Source: Cupriavidus sp. EM10
GTDB taxonomy: Bacteria; Pseudomonadota; Gammaproteobacteria; Burkholderiales; Burkholderiaceae
Direction: 5' to 3'
DNA: 64,000 nucleotides
Assembly (NCBI RefSeq): GCF_018729255.1
Contig: NZ_CP076060.1
Location: forward strand, 682,001-746,000
Positions 43,089 to 54,814 of the stretch are shown piece after piece (position 1 is the stretch's first letter; each line of letters starts with the position of its first letter). Under the pieces are notes generated by a model. That model was not told the origin of the DNA. It worked only from the letters and a program-made list of their open reading frames with translations, and did not search any database. Position numbers and translations under genes: made by a program.

Positions 43089-43179
43089 CATACCGTTACG
43101 CCCGTCACAGCCTGTCGCGGAATTGGCGAATCGTGACGTGCTCTAATCGCATATCAGCCAAATCGTAAGGGACGAATCC

Positions 43180-43815
43180 ATGCGACATCGCATTCTCGCG
43201 CCGCTGTGCGCGACGCTCGCGCTGCTGGCGGCCATTCCGGCTGCTCATGCCGCTGCCACCGACCAGTTGCAGACCTTCGTGACCAGCGTGAAGACCGCCC
43301 GGGGCGAATTTACGCAAAAGCAGATCAAGGGGCAGGGCGCCGACGCCAAGGTGTCCGGAACGTCGAGCGGCACCTTCGCGTTCTCGCGGCCCGGCAAGTT
43401 CACGTGGCGCTATACCAAGCCCTACGACCAGTTGCTGCAGGCTGACGGCCAGACGCTCTATATCTACGACAAGGACCTGAACCAGGTCACCGAGCGCAAG
43501 CTGGACAATGCGCTGGGCTCCAGCCCGGCCGCCATCCTGTTCGGCAGCAACGACCTGTCGAAGAACTTCGACGTAAAGAACGGCGCCACGCGCGATGGCG
43601 TGGAATGGCTGGAACTGACGCCGAAATCGAAGGACACCCAGTTCGAACGCATCGGCATCGGTTTCAAGGGCGGCAACCTCGAGGCGATGGAGTTGCGCGA
43701 CGCCTTTGGCAATACGACGATGCTGACGTTCACGGGCATCCAGAAAAACCCGTCGCTGCCGGCGGATACCTTCCGCTTCGCGGTGCCGAAGGGCGCCGAC
43801 GTGATGAAGCAATAA
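43180..43815 (+). CDS. lolA: Outer-membrane lipoprotein carrier protein LolA
   Basis: This 211-aa periplasmic chaperone takes lipoproteins from LolCDE to LolB. It has a signal peptide ending AHAAA and the LolA features [15 protein letters not shown] and [20 protein letters not shown], then [17 protein letters not shown]. The ATG at 43180 is well placed after an AGGGACGAATCC site. Location between ftsK and rarA is conserved in the family Burkholderiaceae. Confidence 0.96.
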   Translation: MRHRILAPLCATLALLAAIPAAHAAATDQLQTFVTSVKTARGEFTQKQIKGQGADAKVSGTSSGTFAFSRPGKFTWRYTKPYDQLLQADGQTLYIYDKDLNQVTERKLDNALGSSPAAILFGSNDLSKNFDVKNGATRDGVEWLELTPKSKDTQFERIGIGFKGGNLEAMELRDAFGNTTMLTFTGIQKNPSLPADTFRFAVPKGADVMKQ

Positions 43816-43859
43816 CGGATGACATCCGGCCACCGCCCGATACACGCCATAGGACAGCC

Positions 43860-44318
43860 ATGAAAGACGCCCCCGCCTTCCTCCGACAGCCGAGCCCGCG
43901 CCCGGTATCCCGCCAGGCTGCCCGTGGCGGTGCGCCGGTTGCCGCGCTGGCTGCCGCGCTGGCTGCCGCGCTGGCACTGTCCGCCTGCGCGCACAGCCAG
44001 GCCGGCAAGTTCGATGTCGATGCGTTCCTGCGCGGCTCGGATACGGCGCTGCCCGAGGTGCTGGGCAATCCCGACTTCCTGAACGCCACGCGCATCGCGC
44101 AGAACGATTGCGCCGCGCTGCTGCAGTCGCCGCACAACGGCGTGCTGGAAGACCTCCCGGCCAGCAACACCACGCGCGGGCCGGCCTGGGTGTTGCACCC
44201 GGCCGGTACCCCGGACAAGGTCTGGCTGATCGTCGGGCAGGCCAATGGCGAGCGCAGCTGCCACGGCCCGTTGCCCGCGGACGCGGTGAAGACCCTGACA
44301 GAACGGGCCAAGGGCTGA
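43860..44318 (+). CDS. Putative lipoprotein of unknown function, 152 aa
   Basis: The protein has an N-terminal signal with Ala-rich helix and lipobox LSAC (ALAAALALSACAHSQ). The mature part includes VLGNPDFLNATRIAQNDCAA and two Cys residues that may pair. No domain is recognised. The in-frame stretch upstream lies in lolA and is not translated as this protein. It follows lolA by 44 bases and is probably in the same transcript. Confidence 0.8.
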   Translation: MKDAPAFLRQPSPRPVSRQAARGGAPVAALAAALAAALALSACAHSQAGKFDVDAFLRGSDTALPEVLGNPDFLNATRIAQNDCAALLQSPHNGVLEDLPASNTTRGPAWVLHPAGTPDKVWLIVGQANGERSCHGPLPADAVKTLTERAKG

Positions 44319-44329
44319 AAGCCGGCGGC

Positions 44330-44500
44330 CTATGCCGACAGTGACTCGCGGGCGTAGCGCTGGCGCGGCTTGGGTAGCGCCTGCAGTTGCTCGCGCCGGA
44401 TGCGGATCGCTTCCGCGTCGTTGCGCTTGATCGCGGCGCGCAGCTTCAGCACCGCCTTCTTGTACTGCTTCTTCTTGCGCATGCGGGTGGTGATGGCCAT
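44330..44500 (-). CDS. Small very basic protein, 56 aa
   Basis: Translation reads MAITTRMRKKKQYKKAVLKL and ends KPRQRYARESLSA. It is Lys/Arg-rich and probably helical. The site GGAGGACACCACTGCC before the ATG at 44500 supports real translation. It may bind nucleic acid or ribosomes, but that is only suggested by charge. Confidence 0.7.
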   Translation of the reverse strand: MAITTRMRKKKQYKKAVLKLRAAIKRNDAEAIRIRREQLQALPKPRQRYARESLSA

Positions 44501-44839
44501 GGCAGTGGTGTCCTCCTGACGTGCCGGCAGGGCGCCGGCTGTCAGCCATGGTACGGCCGGGCCGCCCCGGCCAAGCCCGATTTCAAAAGAATTCAGATCG
44601 ACATCCCAAAGCACGCAGGGCGCGCTGCGTCGCGGCCGTCGCGGCTGTACGTTGCTTTTTCGCCACATTCTTTCACCCAAGCGAGGGATGGCGACGGCTT
44701 GCCCCCACTGTTACAGTCGCGCGGGCGCCGTGTCGGTGACGAGTCAACGATCGTATTGAGGCCGACCGTTAAGCGCGCAAAAAAGGCGCACCAGCCGCAG
44801 CGCGGGTGTCCAGGCAAAAAACAAGACGGGTCGGGTTCC
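44501..44839. other. Intergenic region before the Ig-like lipoprotein
   Basis: These 339 bases separate divergent genes. No coding frame, RNA or clear promoter can be supported. Confidence 0.4.
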
Positions 44840-46864
44840 ATGTTCCATTCATTGATTGTCGGCGCACGTACCGCCAGCAGCTGCCTGCTGGCGGCGGCTC
44901 TGCTCGCGGGCTGCGGCTCGGGAGACTCCGGCGATGCCGGTTCCGGCGGCGTTACGTCTGGCACGCCAGCCGGACGGCTGGTGGTCGATACTTCCACGGC
45001 GTCTCCGGCAGCGGGTGGCACCATTACGCTCAAGGCCACGGCACTCGGCACCGATGGCGCCGCCATCAAGGGAGTGTCGTACGCCTGGACATCGTCGGAC
45101 GAATCGGTGGCTGTCGTCGAATCGGCGTCCGACAAGGCGCTGGCCTCGGCCGTGACACCGCCGGTCGGCGCCTACGCCGTCGTCCGGCTGCTCAAGGCGG
45201 GCAGTGCCGATATCACGGCAACGGGCACGCTGGCCGATGGCAGCCGTGTGACCGGCGTCACGCACCTGACCGTGCAGCCGCAAGCGGTGAAGACCTATTC
45301 GCTGTCGCTGTCGCCTTCGACGTACACCGTCAATGCCGGTGGCGCGCCCCAGGTGGTGACGGCCGTGGTGCAGCGCTCGGATGGCGTGGACGGTGCCGCC
45401 GACCTGACCGGATGGGACTGGGTATCGGACAACGCGACGTTTGTCGCCAGCCCGGCCGCCGATGGCCGGACGGCCAGCGTGTCCAGCCCCGCCAGTGCCA
45501 CGCTGGCTGGTTCCGGTGTGCTGACCGCCTGCGCCAGCACACCCGCTGGCGACAGGCTGTGCGCCCATGCCACGCTGGCACGCGCCGATATTCAGTTGCC
45601 TACGCTTTCGTTCTCGGCGTCGACGCTGTTCGTCAAGCCCGGCCGCACTGGCAATCTGGCAATGACCGTGACCGATGCGCCGGGCCAGAGCACCAGCCTG
45701 GCCGGCAAGGCCGTGCTGAGCTGGTCGTTCGATCCCATCGTCCAGACGAACGCGACGACAACCGTCGTCAGGAATGGCGACACGCTGAACGTGACGGTCC
45801 GCGCCAACACGCAGGTCACCACGTGGTCCGGCACCGTGAACGTCACGGCGACGTATCCCGATGGCCGCAGCAGTTCCACGTCCGCCTTGCTGGTGTCGAA
45901 CGGGCCATGGCAGCAACTGGTGCCGTCGGGCACCACGATCATCGGCGCGCCGACGGCGGTCGCCGTCGATGCCACGCGCGCATGGGTGCTGACCAATGGC
46001 ACGCTGACGGCCGGCGGCGCCCAGGGCGGACTGCTTGAGCGGTTTGGTGACGACATCCGGGCCGATGCCAGTGTCATCCTGCCCGGCAGTGGAAACGGCC
46101 TGTGGCTCAGCACTGACGGTTCCACGCTGGTGACCTCGCTGGCGGCAGGGCCCGGGGCCACGCGCGCGCTGAAGGCCGATCTTTCCGGTCTGGCGTTCGG
46201 CGATTTTGTCGATCTCGCAGCCTGTGGAATCACGCTGCAGCGGCGGTCGTATGTCGTCACCGCCAGCGGCAAACTGGTCGGCGGCTCCGCATGCAGCGAT
46301 CAGTCAATGGTGTGGCCCTACTACAGCGATGGTGCGGCGGCGCCTGTGCAGTTGCAGACCCCCAACGGAAATACCATCGACAACGTGCTGGCAATCCGCG
46401 CGTTCGGAGATGGCACCGTGGGCTTTCTCACGGGAAGTTCTGGTGGTTATGTCGAGGCGCTGAATGGCGCCCCCACTACCTTGTGCCTGGCAATCAGAGC
46501 GCCTGGAGCGGCGCCATCGGGCCGGGCGCCACCATGGTTGATGCGTGGATGTACGTGCTGAATACGGCGTTCGTCACGCGCAACTCGGCGTCGACCCAGG
46601 TCTGGGCAACCATTGCGGCGATGTTCTTCCCGGTGCCGGTCGTCGATTTCCGCGCTGATGGCAATTTCCTGGTGATGCTGCAGGGGGCCAGCTCCTTTGG
46701 TCGCCGGCGTCGGGGGTGGAATGATAATGCTTGGCCGTCCGACGGCCATGGCCTCGGCGCCGACCCGCTTTGCCATGGCATCGACCATCGTCGACGGCCA
46801 GCCCAAGCTGCGTGTCGCGGCGATCTACCAGGACAACAGCGTCTGGGTGTACGACCAGCCTTGA
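44840..46864 (+). CDS. Large lipoprotein with Ig-like repeats (two frameshifts)
   Basis: The protein starts with a lipobox signal (LAAALLAGCGSGDSG). Bacterial Ig-like beta-sandwich repeats follow, for example VDTSTASPAAGGTITLKATA and LSLSPSTYTVNAGGAPQVV. The rest looks like a beta-propeller-type tail. The first break is at NGAP near 46470 and is mended by one C in the run 46470-46474, giving HYLVPGNQSAWSG. A second break near 46699 returns the frame to GVGGGMIMLGRPTAMAS and an end at VWVYDQP. The repaired length is about 675 residues. A role in surface adhesion is possible. Confidence 0.75.
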
Positions 46865-46916
46865 AGCCTTGAGAGCAGGGGGGCGCTTCGATCGCCCCCT
46901 GTCGCTCCGGTCAGCC

Positions 46917-47600
46917 TCAGAGCAGAAAGCGCCGGTTGTCGTTTTCGTCGTAGCGCGGCTCGACCTTCCGAAATTTCAGCCTGGTACTGCTCTGGAGCTT
47001 GCGGCCGGCCAGCTTGCGCTGCAGCTGGCGGTGGACGGCGCGGATATGGCCTACCGAATCCTGGGCGTACGGCTTGCCGTCCGTCGCACCGGCCAGCCCA
47101 CCGCCCGCAGCCAGCGCGGCGTTGTGAGCGGCCGCCGACCGGGCGATCAGTACGTCCAGGTACTGGCGGGCGCGCACGGCGGCGTGCAGCATGCCATCGG
47201 CGGGATTCTGCTTGGCGCGCACGGCGTCCTGCGGCAGGCGCACGTTGGCGGCGATGCGGCGCAGCGACGCGCGCACTTCGGCGCCGTCCATGTCGGCTTC
47301 CTGGACGATCCACACCGCGTCGTGGCGGATCCAGCCTTCCACGTCGATCATGCGGCGCAGCAGCGCCGGCTGGAGCAGGCGGCCGCCGTAGCGGCGGGTG
47401 CGGCGGATGGCGGCCAGGCCGATGCGGCGCACGTGCGCGTTCTCATGCTCGAACAGGTCGGTGATGACCTGGTCGGCGTCTTCCTGCGATTCGATCAGTT
47501 CGGCAAACTGCCCGGCCAGCGAGATTTCTTCCACGCCATTGAGCTTGTTCTTGCTCGCCAGCCGGTTCAGCTTGAACATCAGCATGCGGTATCGCAGCAT
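46917..47600 (-). CDS. Hypothetical protein with HEAT-like helical repeats, 227 aa
   Basis: The N-terminal half shows repeated amphipathic helices (LFEHENAHVRRIGLAAIRRT and IDVEGWIRHDAVWIVQEA) that recall HEAT repeats. The C-terminus is basic. No catalytic motif is seen. The ATG at 47600 has a GGGGATTT site. An in-frame ATG at 47621 is less likely. Function unknown. Confidence 0.75.
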   Translation of the reverse strand: MLRYRMLMFKLNRLASKNKLNGVEEISLAGQFAELIESQEDADQVITDLFEHENAHVRRIGLAAIRRTRRYGGRLLQPALLRRMIDVEGWIRHDAVWIVQEADMDGAEVRASLRRIAANVRLPQDAVRAKQNPADGMLHAAVRARQYLDVLIARSAAAHNAALAAGGGLAGATDGKPYAQDSVGHIRAVHRQLQRKLAGRKLQSSTRLKFRKVEPRYDENDNRRFLL

Positions 47601-47828
47601 ACAAATCCCCGAATTTCGCAAACAGTGAGTGGTTCTGAAGTGAGCCGCCGGTCGTTATGCCGGCGTCGACCTTCCCGCGTGCATGAAACGCGGGCCATTG
47701 GACGTTATCGGCAGAACCGGAGCCGGCTTTAGGGGCGGCGCAAAAATATCGCGCCGTCCCCGATCGTCTACACTGTGGCGTTCCGCGCCGCCTGTGGCGG
47801 CGCTACCACACAGAAAGGCTCCAGTACC

Positions 47829-49193
47829 GTGGCGGATTCGCTGTTCTCCGACCCTCCTGAACGTTCCCGGCAACCGCTGGCCGAGCGGCTGCGCCCGCGC
47901 AATATCGACGAGGTCATCGGCCAGCAGCACCTGCTGGGCGCCGGCCGTCCGCTGCGCGTGGCGTTTGCCTCGGGCGAGCCGCATTCGATGATCCTGTGGG
48001 GCCCGCCCGGCGTGGGCAAGACCACGCTGGCGCGGCTGATGGCCGATGCGTTCGACGCGGAATTCATCGCGCTGTCGGCCGTGCTGTCGGGCGTCAAGGA
48101 CATCCGAGAGGCCGTGGAGCGCGCCGAGCAGTACCGCGCCCATGGGCGCCGCACGCTGGTGTTCGTGGACGAGGTGCACCGCTTCAACAAGAGCCAGCAG
48201 GACGCCTTCCTGCCGCATGTGGAAAGCGGGTTGTTCGTGTTCATCGGCGCCACCACCGAGAACCCGTCGTTCGAGGTCAACGGCGCCTTGCTGTCGCGGG
48301 CGGCGGTCTACGTGCTCAAGAGCCTGGACGAAGCCGAGCTGAAGCAGCTGGTGCAGCGCGCCAGCGACGAGCTGGGCGGCGTGCAGTGGGACGACGAGGC
48401 GATGGGCCTGATCGTCGGGTCGGCCGACGGTGACGGGCGCAAGCTGCTCAACAATGTGGAAATCGTGGTGCGCGCGGCCCGCAATGCCGGCACGCAGACC
48501 ATCGACACGGCGTTGCTGGGCAGCGCGCTGTCCGAGAACCTGCGGCGCTTCGACAAGGGGGGCGACGCGTTCTACGACCAGATCAGCGCGCTGCACAAGT
48601 CGGTGCGCGGGTCCGACCCCGACGGCGCGCTCTACTGGTTCTGCCGCATGCTCGACGGCGGCGCCGATCCGCGCTATCTGGCGCGCCGCATCGTGCGGAT
48701 GGCCTGGGAAGACATCGGCCTGGCCGATCCGCGCGCGGCGCGCATCACGCTGGATGCATCGGAAACCTACGAGCGGCTGGGATCGCCCGAGGGCGAGCTG
48801 GCGCTGGCGCAGGCGCTGATCTACCTGGCCGTGGCCCCGAAGTCGAACGCCGGCTATAACGCCTACAACGCGGCGCGCGCCTTCGTCTCGAAGGACAAGT
48901 CGCGCGCGGTGCCGGTGCATCTGCGCAACGCGCCCACCAGGCTGATGAAGGAACTGGGCTACGGCCACGCCTATCGCTACGCGCACGACGAGCCCGAAGC
49001 CTATGCAGCCGGCGAGCACTACCTGCCCGACGACCTGCGGCGCCAGGACTGGTACCAGCCCACCCCACGCGGGTTGGAGGGCAAGATCGGCGACAAGCTG
49101 CGCCATCTGCGCGATCTGGACGCCGCCTGGAAGCGGGACAACCGCGACCATCGCGACAAACAGGGCAAGCCCGAGGACGGCAACGAGGGCTGA
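47829..49193 (+). CDS. rarA: Replication-associated recombination ATPase RarA (MgsA)
   Basis: This 454-aa AAA+ ATPase of the clamp-loader clade acts at stalled replication forks. It starts ADSLFSDPPERSRQPLAERL and has the sensor-like box IDEVIGQQHLLG. Walker A (GPPGVGKTTLARLMAD) starts near residue 57, Walker B is LVFVDEVHRFNKSQQDAFLP, and the C-terminal half has SDPDGALYWFCRMLDGGADP. The start codon is GTG at 47829, preceded by AAAGG. Another GTG at 47775 is in frame. It is followed by serS. Confidence 0.95.
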   Translation: MADSLFSDPPERSRQPLAERLRPRNIDEVIGQQHLLGAGRPLRVAFASGEPHSMILWGPPGVGKTTLARLMADAFDAEFIALSAVLSGVKDIREAVERAEQYRAHGRRTLVFVDEVHRFNKSQQDAFLPHVESGLFVFIGATTENPSFEVNGALLSRAAVYVLKSLDEAELKQLVQRASDELGGVQWDDEAMGLIVGSADGDGRKLLNNVEIVVRAARNAGTQTIDTALLGSALSENLRRFDKGGDAFYDQISALHKSVRGSDPDGALYWFCRMLDGGADPRYLARRIVRMAWEDIGLADPRAARITLDASETYERLGSPEGELALAQALIYLAVAPKSNAGYNAYNAARAFVSKDKSRAVPVHLRNAPTRLMKELGYGHAYRYAHDEPEAYAAGEHYLPDDLRRQDWYQPTPRGLEGKIGDKLRHLRDLDAAWKRDNRDHRDKQGKPEDGNEG

Positions 49194-49289
49194 ACGGACC
49201 CTTCCACGGGCAGGATGCGGCGCCGAATGCCGGAAAAGCGCAGGAAATCGGGCCAGATTCGGTGCTGTGCGGCCATGCCGGTGCAGTAA

Positions 49290-50645
<1,356 letters not shown>

Positions 50646-50729
50646 AAATTTCTGCAAAAGGGGCTTGCGCAGCAGATAGCAATGTCCCTATAATCTTGGT
50701 TTCGCTGCTAACGCAACGACCAAGTTACC

Positions 50730-50917
<188 letters not shown>

Positions 50918-51005
50918 CTGCAATGCCCATCGTCAGCGGGGTACGCGAACTACTCACCGAGGCCCGACATAGACTGCTTCACACAACAACAATGTACGAA
51001 GCAGC

Positions 51006-51595
51006 ATGTTAGTCGGATACGCACGAGTCAGTACGCAGGAACAAGAAACACACGCACAGACCGACGCACTGCAAGAAGCAGGCGTCGGTTTTGTTTTTCT
51101 GAGAAGCGTTCGGGAGGCAGCGCGTCAAAGCGGCCAGTCCTGGAGCAGATGCTCAGTACGATAGGCCAAGGCGATACGGTAGTGGTCTACAAGCTGGACC
51201 GCATCGCCCGCTCGCTGAAAGACCTACTCATCATCATCGAGCGAATAGAAGCCGCTGGCGCTCAGTTCCGCAGCCTAACCGAACACATCGACACTCGGTC
51301 GCCAGCCGGACGAATGATCTTCCAGATCGTCGGAGCGTTCGCCGAATTCGAGCGTGAACTAATACGCGAACGCACGAAAGTAGGAATGGCCGCCGCAGCG
51401 CGACGCGGCGTGAAGATGGGGCGACCTACCGCAATGAGTAGTTCCGACGAGGCAGAAGCAATGCGCCTATGGTTCACCGGAAAACACACCAAATCCGCGT
51501 TAGCCCGCCAATTTGGGACACACATTTCCAGCATCAAACGCGCAATTAAGCGCCACCACGAACGCACGCAACCGAGCCTACTTGACGCAGCCTAA
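51006..51595 (+). CDS. Resolvase/invertase-type serine recombinase, probable phage integrase (frameshifted)
   Basis: The N-terminus LVGYARVSTQEQE holds the nucleophile serine motif (YxRVS). VVVYKLDRIARSLKDLL, GRMIFQIVGAFAEFERELIR and a C-terminal HTH (KSALARQFGTHISSIKRAI) follow. The frame breaks at GVGFVF. One T added to the run 51094-51098 gives FSEKRSGGSASKRPVLEQM and a 196-aa product of normal length. In RSM phages the equivalent protein integrates the genome at tRNA-Ser. The ATG lies inside the would-be stop overlap with the phage regulator in the circular form. Confidence 0.9.
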
Positions 51596-51885
51596 CAGCC
51601 GCGCAACACGATCTCTTCTTGAACCTGAGCCAGTTCGGCACGAACGCCATCCTGTTCAAGTTTCCAGCCGGTACGCCTCAACTGATCGAGCAGCATAGAC
51701 TCATCGACGCGAAGACGCTGACACCGCCCCGCAGAATAGGGCGCACTCTGCGTCTGCGTCGTCTCAACACTTGCCGAACCATCGGAACGCCTTGTCGTGG
51801 TAGTCGTCGTGGTAGTAGTGACGGTGTACGCAAAGGCAATACTCGAAACAAAAACACCCACAGCAGCCGCGATAACTTTACGCAT
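51592..51885 (-). CDS. Small exported phage protein with poly-Thr stretch, 97 aa
   Basis: It has a signal peptide (MRKVIAAAVGVFVSSIAFA) followed by TVTTTTTTTTTRR and a helical C-terminus (LLDQLRRTGWKLEQDGVRAE). No family is recognised. It overlaps the end of the recombinase gene by 4 bases on the opposite strand and follows rep on its own strand. It could be an envelope-targeted accessory protein. Confidence 0.65.
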   Translation of the reverse strand: MRKVIAAAVGVFVSSIAFAYTVTTTTTTTTTRRSDGSASVETTQTQSAPYSAGRCQRLRVDESMLLDQLRRTGWKLEQDGVRAELAQVQEEIVLRGC

Positions 51886-51931
51886 GGCACTGGATCACGT
51901 TGTTATTCCAGCGCAGCACAATATCACAACG

Positions 51932-52852
51932 CTATAGGTCAACAGGTTTCGAATACCAGCGATCCGCTGTCGCGAACCAGAAGCAGTGTCGACCCCGTGA
52001 CACGTATGCGGCCACGCCCTGCATATTGTGGTTGTCCGCCAGCCAGCGGAAAGCGTGCGTCAGGGCCTCATCGATGTCATCGCCTTCCCACGTCCCCAAC
52101 GTCAGCCGTTCTGGCACGACGATGCCTTTGCTCGCCCAATAGCGTTTCTTGTTCAGAACGCTGTCGTCCACATCCTTACCGATGTACTTCGACAGATAGT
52201 CGGCGATCTGATGCACACCGCGAGGCTTGCCGGTGGCCTTCGACCTGGGGCCTTGAACATCGATGTTGCCATTGTTGCGCCCCACGACCTCAAGCCAGAT
52301 TGCGCGCAGCACCTTGACGGACTGCCAGCCGTTCACGGCAGCATGGATATGCCACGCACCCCGTTCCTGCGTCTCTAGGACGGCCACGTAATCCAGTTTG
52401 GCGAAGGCACGACTCTTTAGCTTGTTCACGCGACGGATGAACTCTTTGAAGTCCTTAGCCGCTCTATCGCGGTCGTCCATATTCTCACGATAGGTCAGCG
52501 TCAGCAGGTGATCGCCACGGATAGCCTTCACCTTCAGACGAAGGTTCTTGCGGGCACGTTGCGCGGCACGACCTACGTTGCGCTCGCGGTCCTCAGACTC
52601 ACCGCGCGTTGCACGCGGGACGTCGGGGCGCCAGTGGTCCTTGTGGCGGTTGATCTGGTAGCCGACCACCTCGGTCTGCCCGTCAGGCATCTCCACAACG
52701 CGCACGATCGTCTGCTTGCGCACGTTGTCCTGCAACACCCGTTGTTCCCGCTCAATGTCTTCCAGCGTCATGCGGCGGTGAAAGTCAATCTGCTTCGCAA
52801 CGAAATCGGGTTGCGAAACGTCATAGGCGCTATCTATAATGTTTTCCAGCAT
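51932..52852 (-). CDS. Phage rolling-circle replication initiator (HUH endonuclease)
   Basis: This 306-aa Rep protein nicks the plus strand to start replication. The HUH metal motif is at His168/His170 (AWHIHAAVNGW). Two tyrosines lie at 219 and 223 (IADYLSKYIGKD), the Y-x3-Y type that can make two cuts. The ATG at 52852 follows AGGACATTGCTC. It is downstream of zot across an intergenic region that likely contains the origin. Confidence 0.9.
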   Translation of the reverse strand: MLENIIDSAYDVSQPDFVAKQIDFHRRMTLEDIEREQRVLQDNVRKQTIVRVVEMPDGQTEVVGYQINRHKDHWRPDVPRATRGESEDRERNVGRAAQRARKNLRLKVKAIRGDHLLTLTYRENMDDRDRAAKDFKEFIRRVNKLKSRAFAKLDYVAVLETQERGAWHIHAAVNGWQSVKVLRAIWLEVVGRNNGNIDVQGPRSKATGKPRGVHQIADYLSKYIGKDVDDSVLNKKRYWASKGIVVPERLTLGTWEGDDIDEALTHAFRWLADNHNMQGVAAYVSRGRHCFWFATADRWYSKPVDL

Positions 52853-53292
52853 GAGCAATGTCCTTAGCCTGACTGCTTGTGCCACGCCCCGGAAGGATTG
52901 CCGTCCTTGCCGGGGTTTTTCTTTGTCTGTCGCCTGCGTGCCGCGTGCTGATTTCTTAAGTGTCAGTGATTCAAGTCTAGGGGCTCGCTTCGCTCGCCCG
53001 TCCGTCCTCGCTGCCGCTGCGGGCGGGCGGGCGAACGGCCGATGCCCGACAGACCCATCAAATCCACTTCAGACCTCACCATTTGCATCCAGCCGCCCTA
53101 GACCATCAACCGCCCATGAAAAGCGGCTTGTAGAGAGGGGGGTGTGCACACGGACCTGCGCCTTACGTTCCCTGCGTGTAGTGATACCCGCTACTCGGTC
53201 CCGCCAGCCTCGCTAAGTCGCTCGACAACTGCTACGAGGGAAATACGTTCTTGGTTCCTGGGTTCTTGACCATAGCGCGGACACTCCTGACG
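52853..53292. other. Phage intergenic region, candidate origin and packaging signal
   Basis: No gene is supported in these 440 bases. Two strong hairpins stand out: CCCCGG/CCGGGG at 52887-52915 with an inner AAGGA/TCCTT stem and a T run, and a 15-bp GC-rich arm pair at 52993-53007 and 53021-53035. In inoviruses such hairpins in the gap next to rep mark replication origins and the packaging signal. Confidence 0.6.
52887..52920 (+). terminator. Nested hairpin with T run in phage intergenic region
   Basis: CCCCGG-AAGGA pairs with TCCTT-G-CCGGGG, followed by five T. As a terminator it would face the plus strand, where no gene lies upstream, so a role as a replication hairpin is equally likely. 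Confidence 0.55.
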
Positions 53293-54483
53293 CTAGCCGT
53301 CCGAACGCGACTTCTCGACGCCGGCCGCTGCGGCAATACCCTTGTTCGATTCCTCGCTGATCTTGCCGAACGGCTCGACCGGCCACGACGTGACCGCTAT
53401 GTGCACGCCACCCTTGTGCAGCATCACGTGTTCGCCATAGGCCGACTGTTGCACACCCCAGCCCATTTCTTCCAACTGCGCCGCCGAGAGCCGTTCCTTC
53501 AGCCGAAAGCTATCGTCGTACCACTCCACATACAGCCGCGACCGCCGCTTGTCATAGATCAGCCCGCTCAACCGCGGCCGCCACTTACCGGAGATCGACG
53601 CCACGTAATCCGCGGCCATCGCGTCCTGCGCCTGCGCCTGGCTGACCGGCGGTCCCTGAACCGCAGGAGGCTGGACAGCGGCCACACCGGATGCCGGCGT
53701 GACGACCGTCGTCGTGACAACGTGCGGCGCGTCGACCGGCTTGTTTTTCGTGAGGGACTTCTCAAAGCCGCCACCCTTGAAGAAATTGAACAGGTAGTAG
53801 ACCGCCAGCACCACCACGACGAACATCAGCGGCAACCACTTCCGAAAAATCGGGTTGTGGAGGATGTTCGTGCGCTTGTCCTTGTACGTCTCCGCATTTT
53901 CCGAGCCTTCGACCCGCGTGCGATACGTGCCGAAGTAGCGTTCGTCGTATTTCTCGACGCCACTGTTGACCTTGACGAACTTGATTCGCTGACCGTCGTG
54001 CTGCCCCTTATACGCAGTCCACCGATACTTGGCATCGGCGCCGCGACCGTTCTGCTTCTCGAAAACAATCTTCTGGTCGCACCGGTTCACCCAGTTCGCA
54101 TGCACACCGCCCGCACCCTTCAGCACCTGGCCCATGCCAACGATGTCAAGACCACGATGCCCATGTTCGGCAATGGCCTTGACCTGATCCTGTGGCACAT
54201 TACGCTGCCCATGCGGCCAAAAGTTCTGCATCTCGTCCAGGATCACCAGCGAATCGTTTTCCACGATCTGATGCCAGCGCAGCACGTCCTGCTCCGGAAT
54301 CTCATGGAGCAACGCCTTCACCGTTTCCAACGCGAGCCCAGCAGCCTCAGCGACCTTGGCATGCTCGACACCGTTCAACCGCGCAAAGACCTTTCGCCCC
54401 TTCTGCAGCGCCGGAATAATGCGCTTCGCCATCGCCTCATAAGACTTGCCTGAACGGGGTAGACCCTCATGAAAGATGAACAT
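53293..54483 (-). CDS. Zot-domain phage assembly ATPase (pI-like)
   Basis: This 396-aa inner-membrane protein powers extrusion of the filamentous particle. Walker A is LPRSGKSYEAM near residue 10 and Walker B is SLVILDEMQNFWP. One membrane helix lies near residues 215-235 (LPLMFVVVVLAVYYLFNFF). A periplasmic tail rich in Val, Thr and Pro follows. The Zot name comes from a Vibrio phage homologue and does not by itself mean a toxin. Confidence 0.93.
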   Translation of the reverse strand: MFIFHEGLPRSGKSYEAMAKRIIPALQKGRKVFARLNGVEHAKVAEAAGLALETVKALLHEIPEQDVLRWHQIVENDSLVILDEMQNFWPHGQRNVPQDQVKAIAEHGHRGLDIVGMGQVLKGAGGVHANWVNRCDQKIVFEKQNGRGADAKYRWTAYKGQHDGQRIKFVKVNSGVEKYDERYFGTYRTRVEGSENAETYKDKRTNILHNPIFRKWLPLMFVVVVLAVYYLFNFFKGGGFEKSLTKNKPVDAPHVVTTTVVTPASGVAAVQPPAVQGPPVSQAQAQDAMAADYVASISGKWRPRLSGLIYDKRRSRLYVEWYDDSFRLKERLSAAQLEEMGWGVQQSAYGEHVMLHKGGVHIAVTSWPVEPFGKISEESNKGIAAAAGVEKSRSDG

Positions 54484-54487
54484 CGCG

Positions 54488-54814
54488 TCACCATTGGAAC
54501 AGGGTCACGACTTTGCGCAGCATGCGAAACGCGAAGCCCGAACCCAGCAGCGCGATACCCGCGCCGATGTTGAACACGCCGACGAAATACAGCACGTCAG
54601 CACCCAGCCCGTTGAACAACGTTTGCAGGTTCACGTTCTGCAAAAACGTCGGGGCAGGAACAGCAGAGAGCAGGGTAGCCAGCGCCGAAAGCAACCCGTC
54701 TGCACCCGCAATCATCAGGTCGTTGACAATGTCCCACAGCGCCGCGAACAGCTTGACAAACAGCCCGAGCAGCCACGCCGCAAACGCGCTGATAGCGTTA
54801 ATGATCCCGTTCAT
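54488..54814 (-). CDS. Minor coat protein (pVI-like, DUF2523 type)
   Basis: This 108-aa protein has three hydrophobic helices: INAISAFAAWLLGLFVKLFA, the middle LLSALATLLSAVPAP, and LYFVGVFNIGAGIALLGSGF. Size, topology and the order pIII-pVI-zot match gene VI proteins of inoviruses, which cap the particle end with pIII. It starts overlapping the pIII stop by 4 bases. Confidence 0.85.
   Translation of the reverse strand: MNGIINAISAFAAWLLGLFVKLFAALWDIVNDLMIAGADGLLSALATLLSAVPAPTFLQNVNLQTLFNGLGADVLYFVGVFNIGAGIALLGSGFAFRMLRKVVTLFQW

Noticed and set aside
52839..53216. A 125-codon plus-strand frame in the phage intergenic region
   Set aside because: It crosses both hairpins, has no ribosome site and would be the only structural-region gene on that strand.
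53293..54483. Calling the Zot protein a toxin
   Set aside because: In inoviruses Zot-domain proteins are assembly ATPases. Nothing here shows the secreted toxin fragment known from Vibrio.
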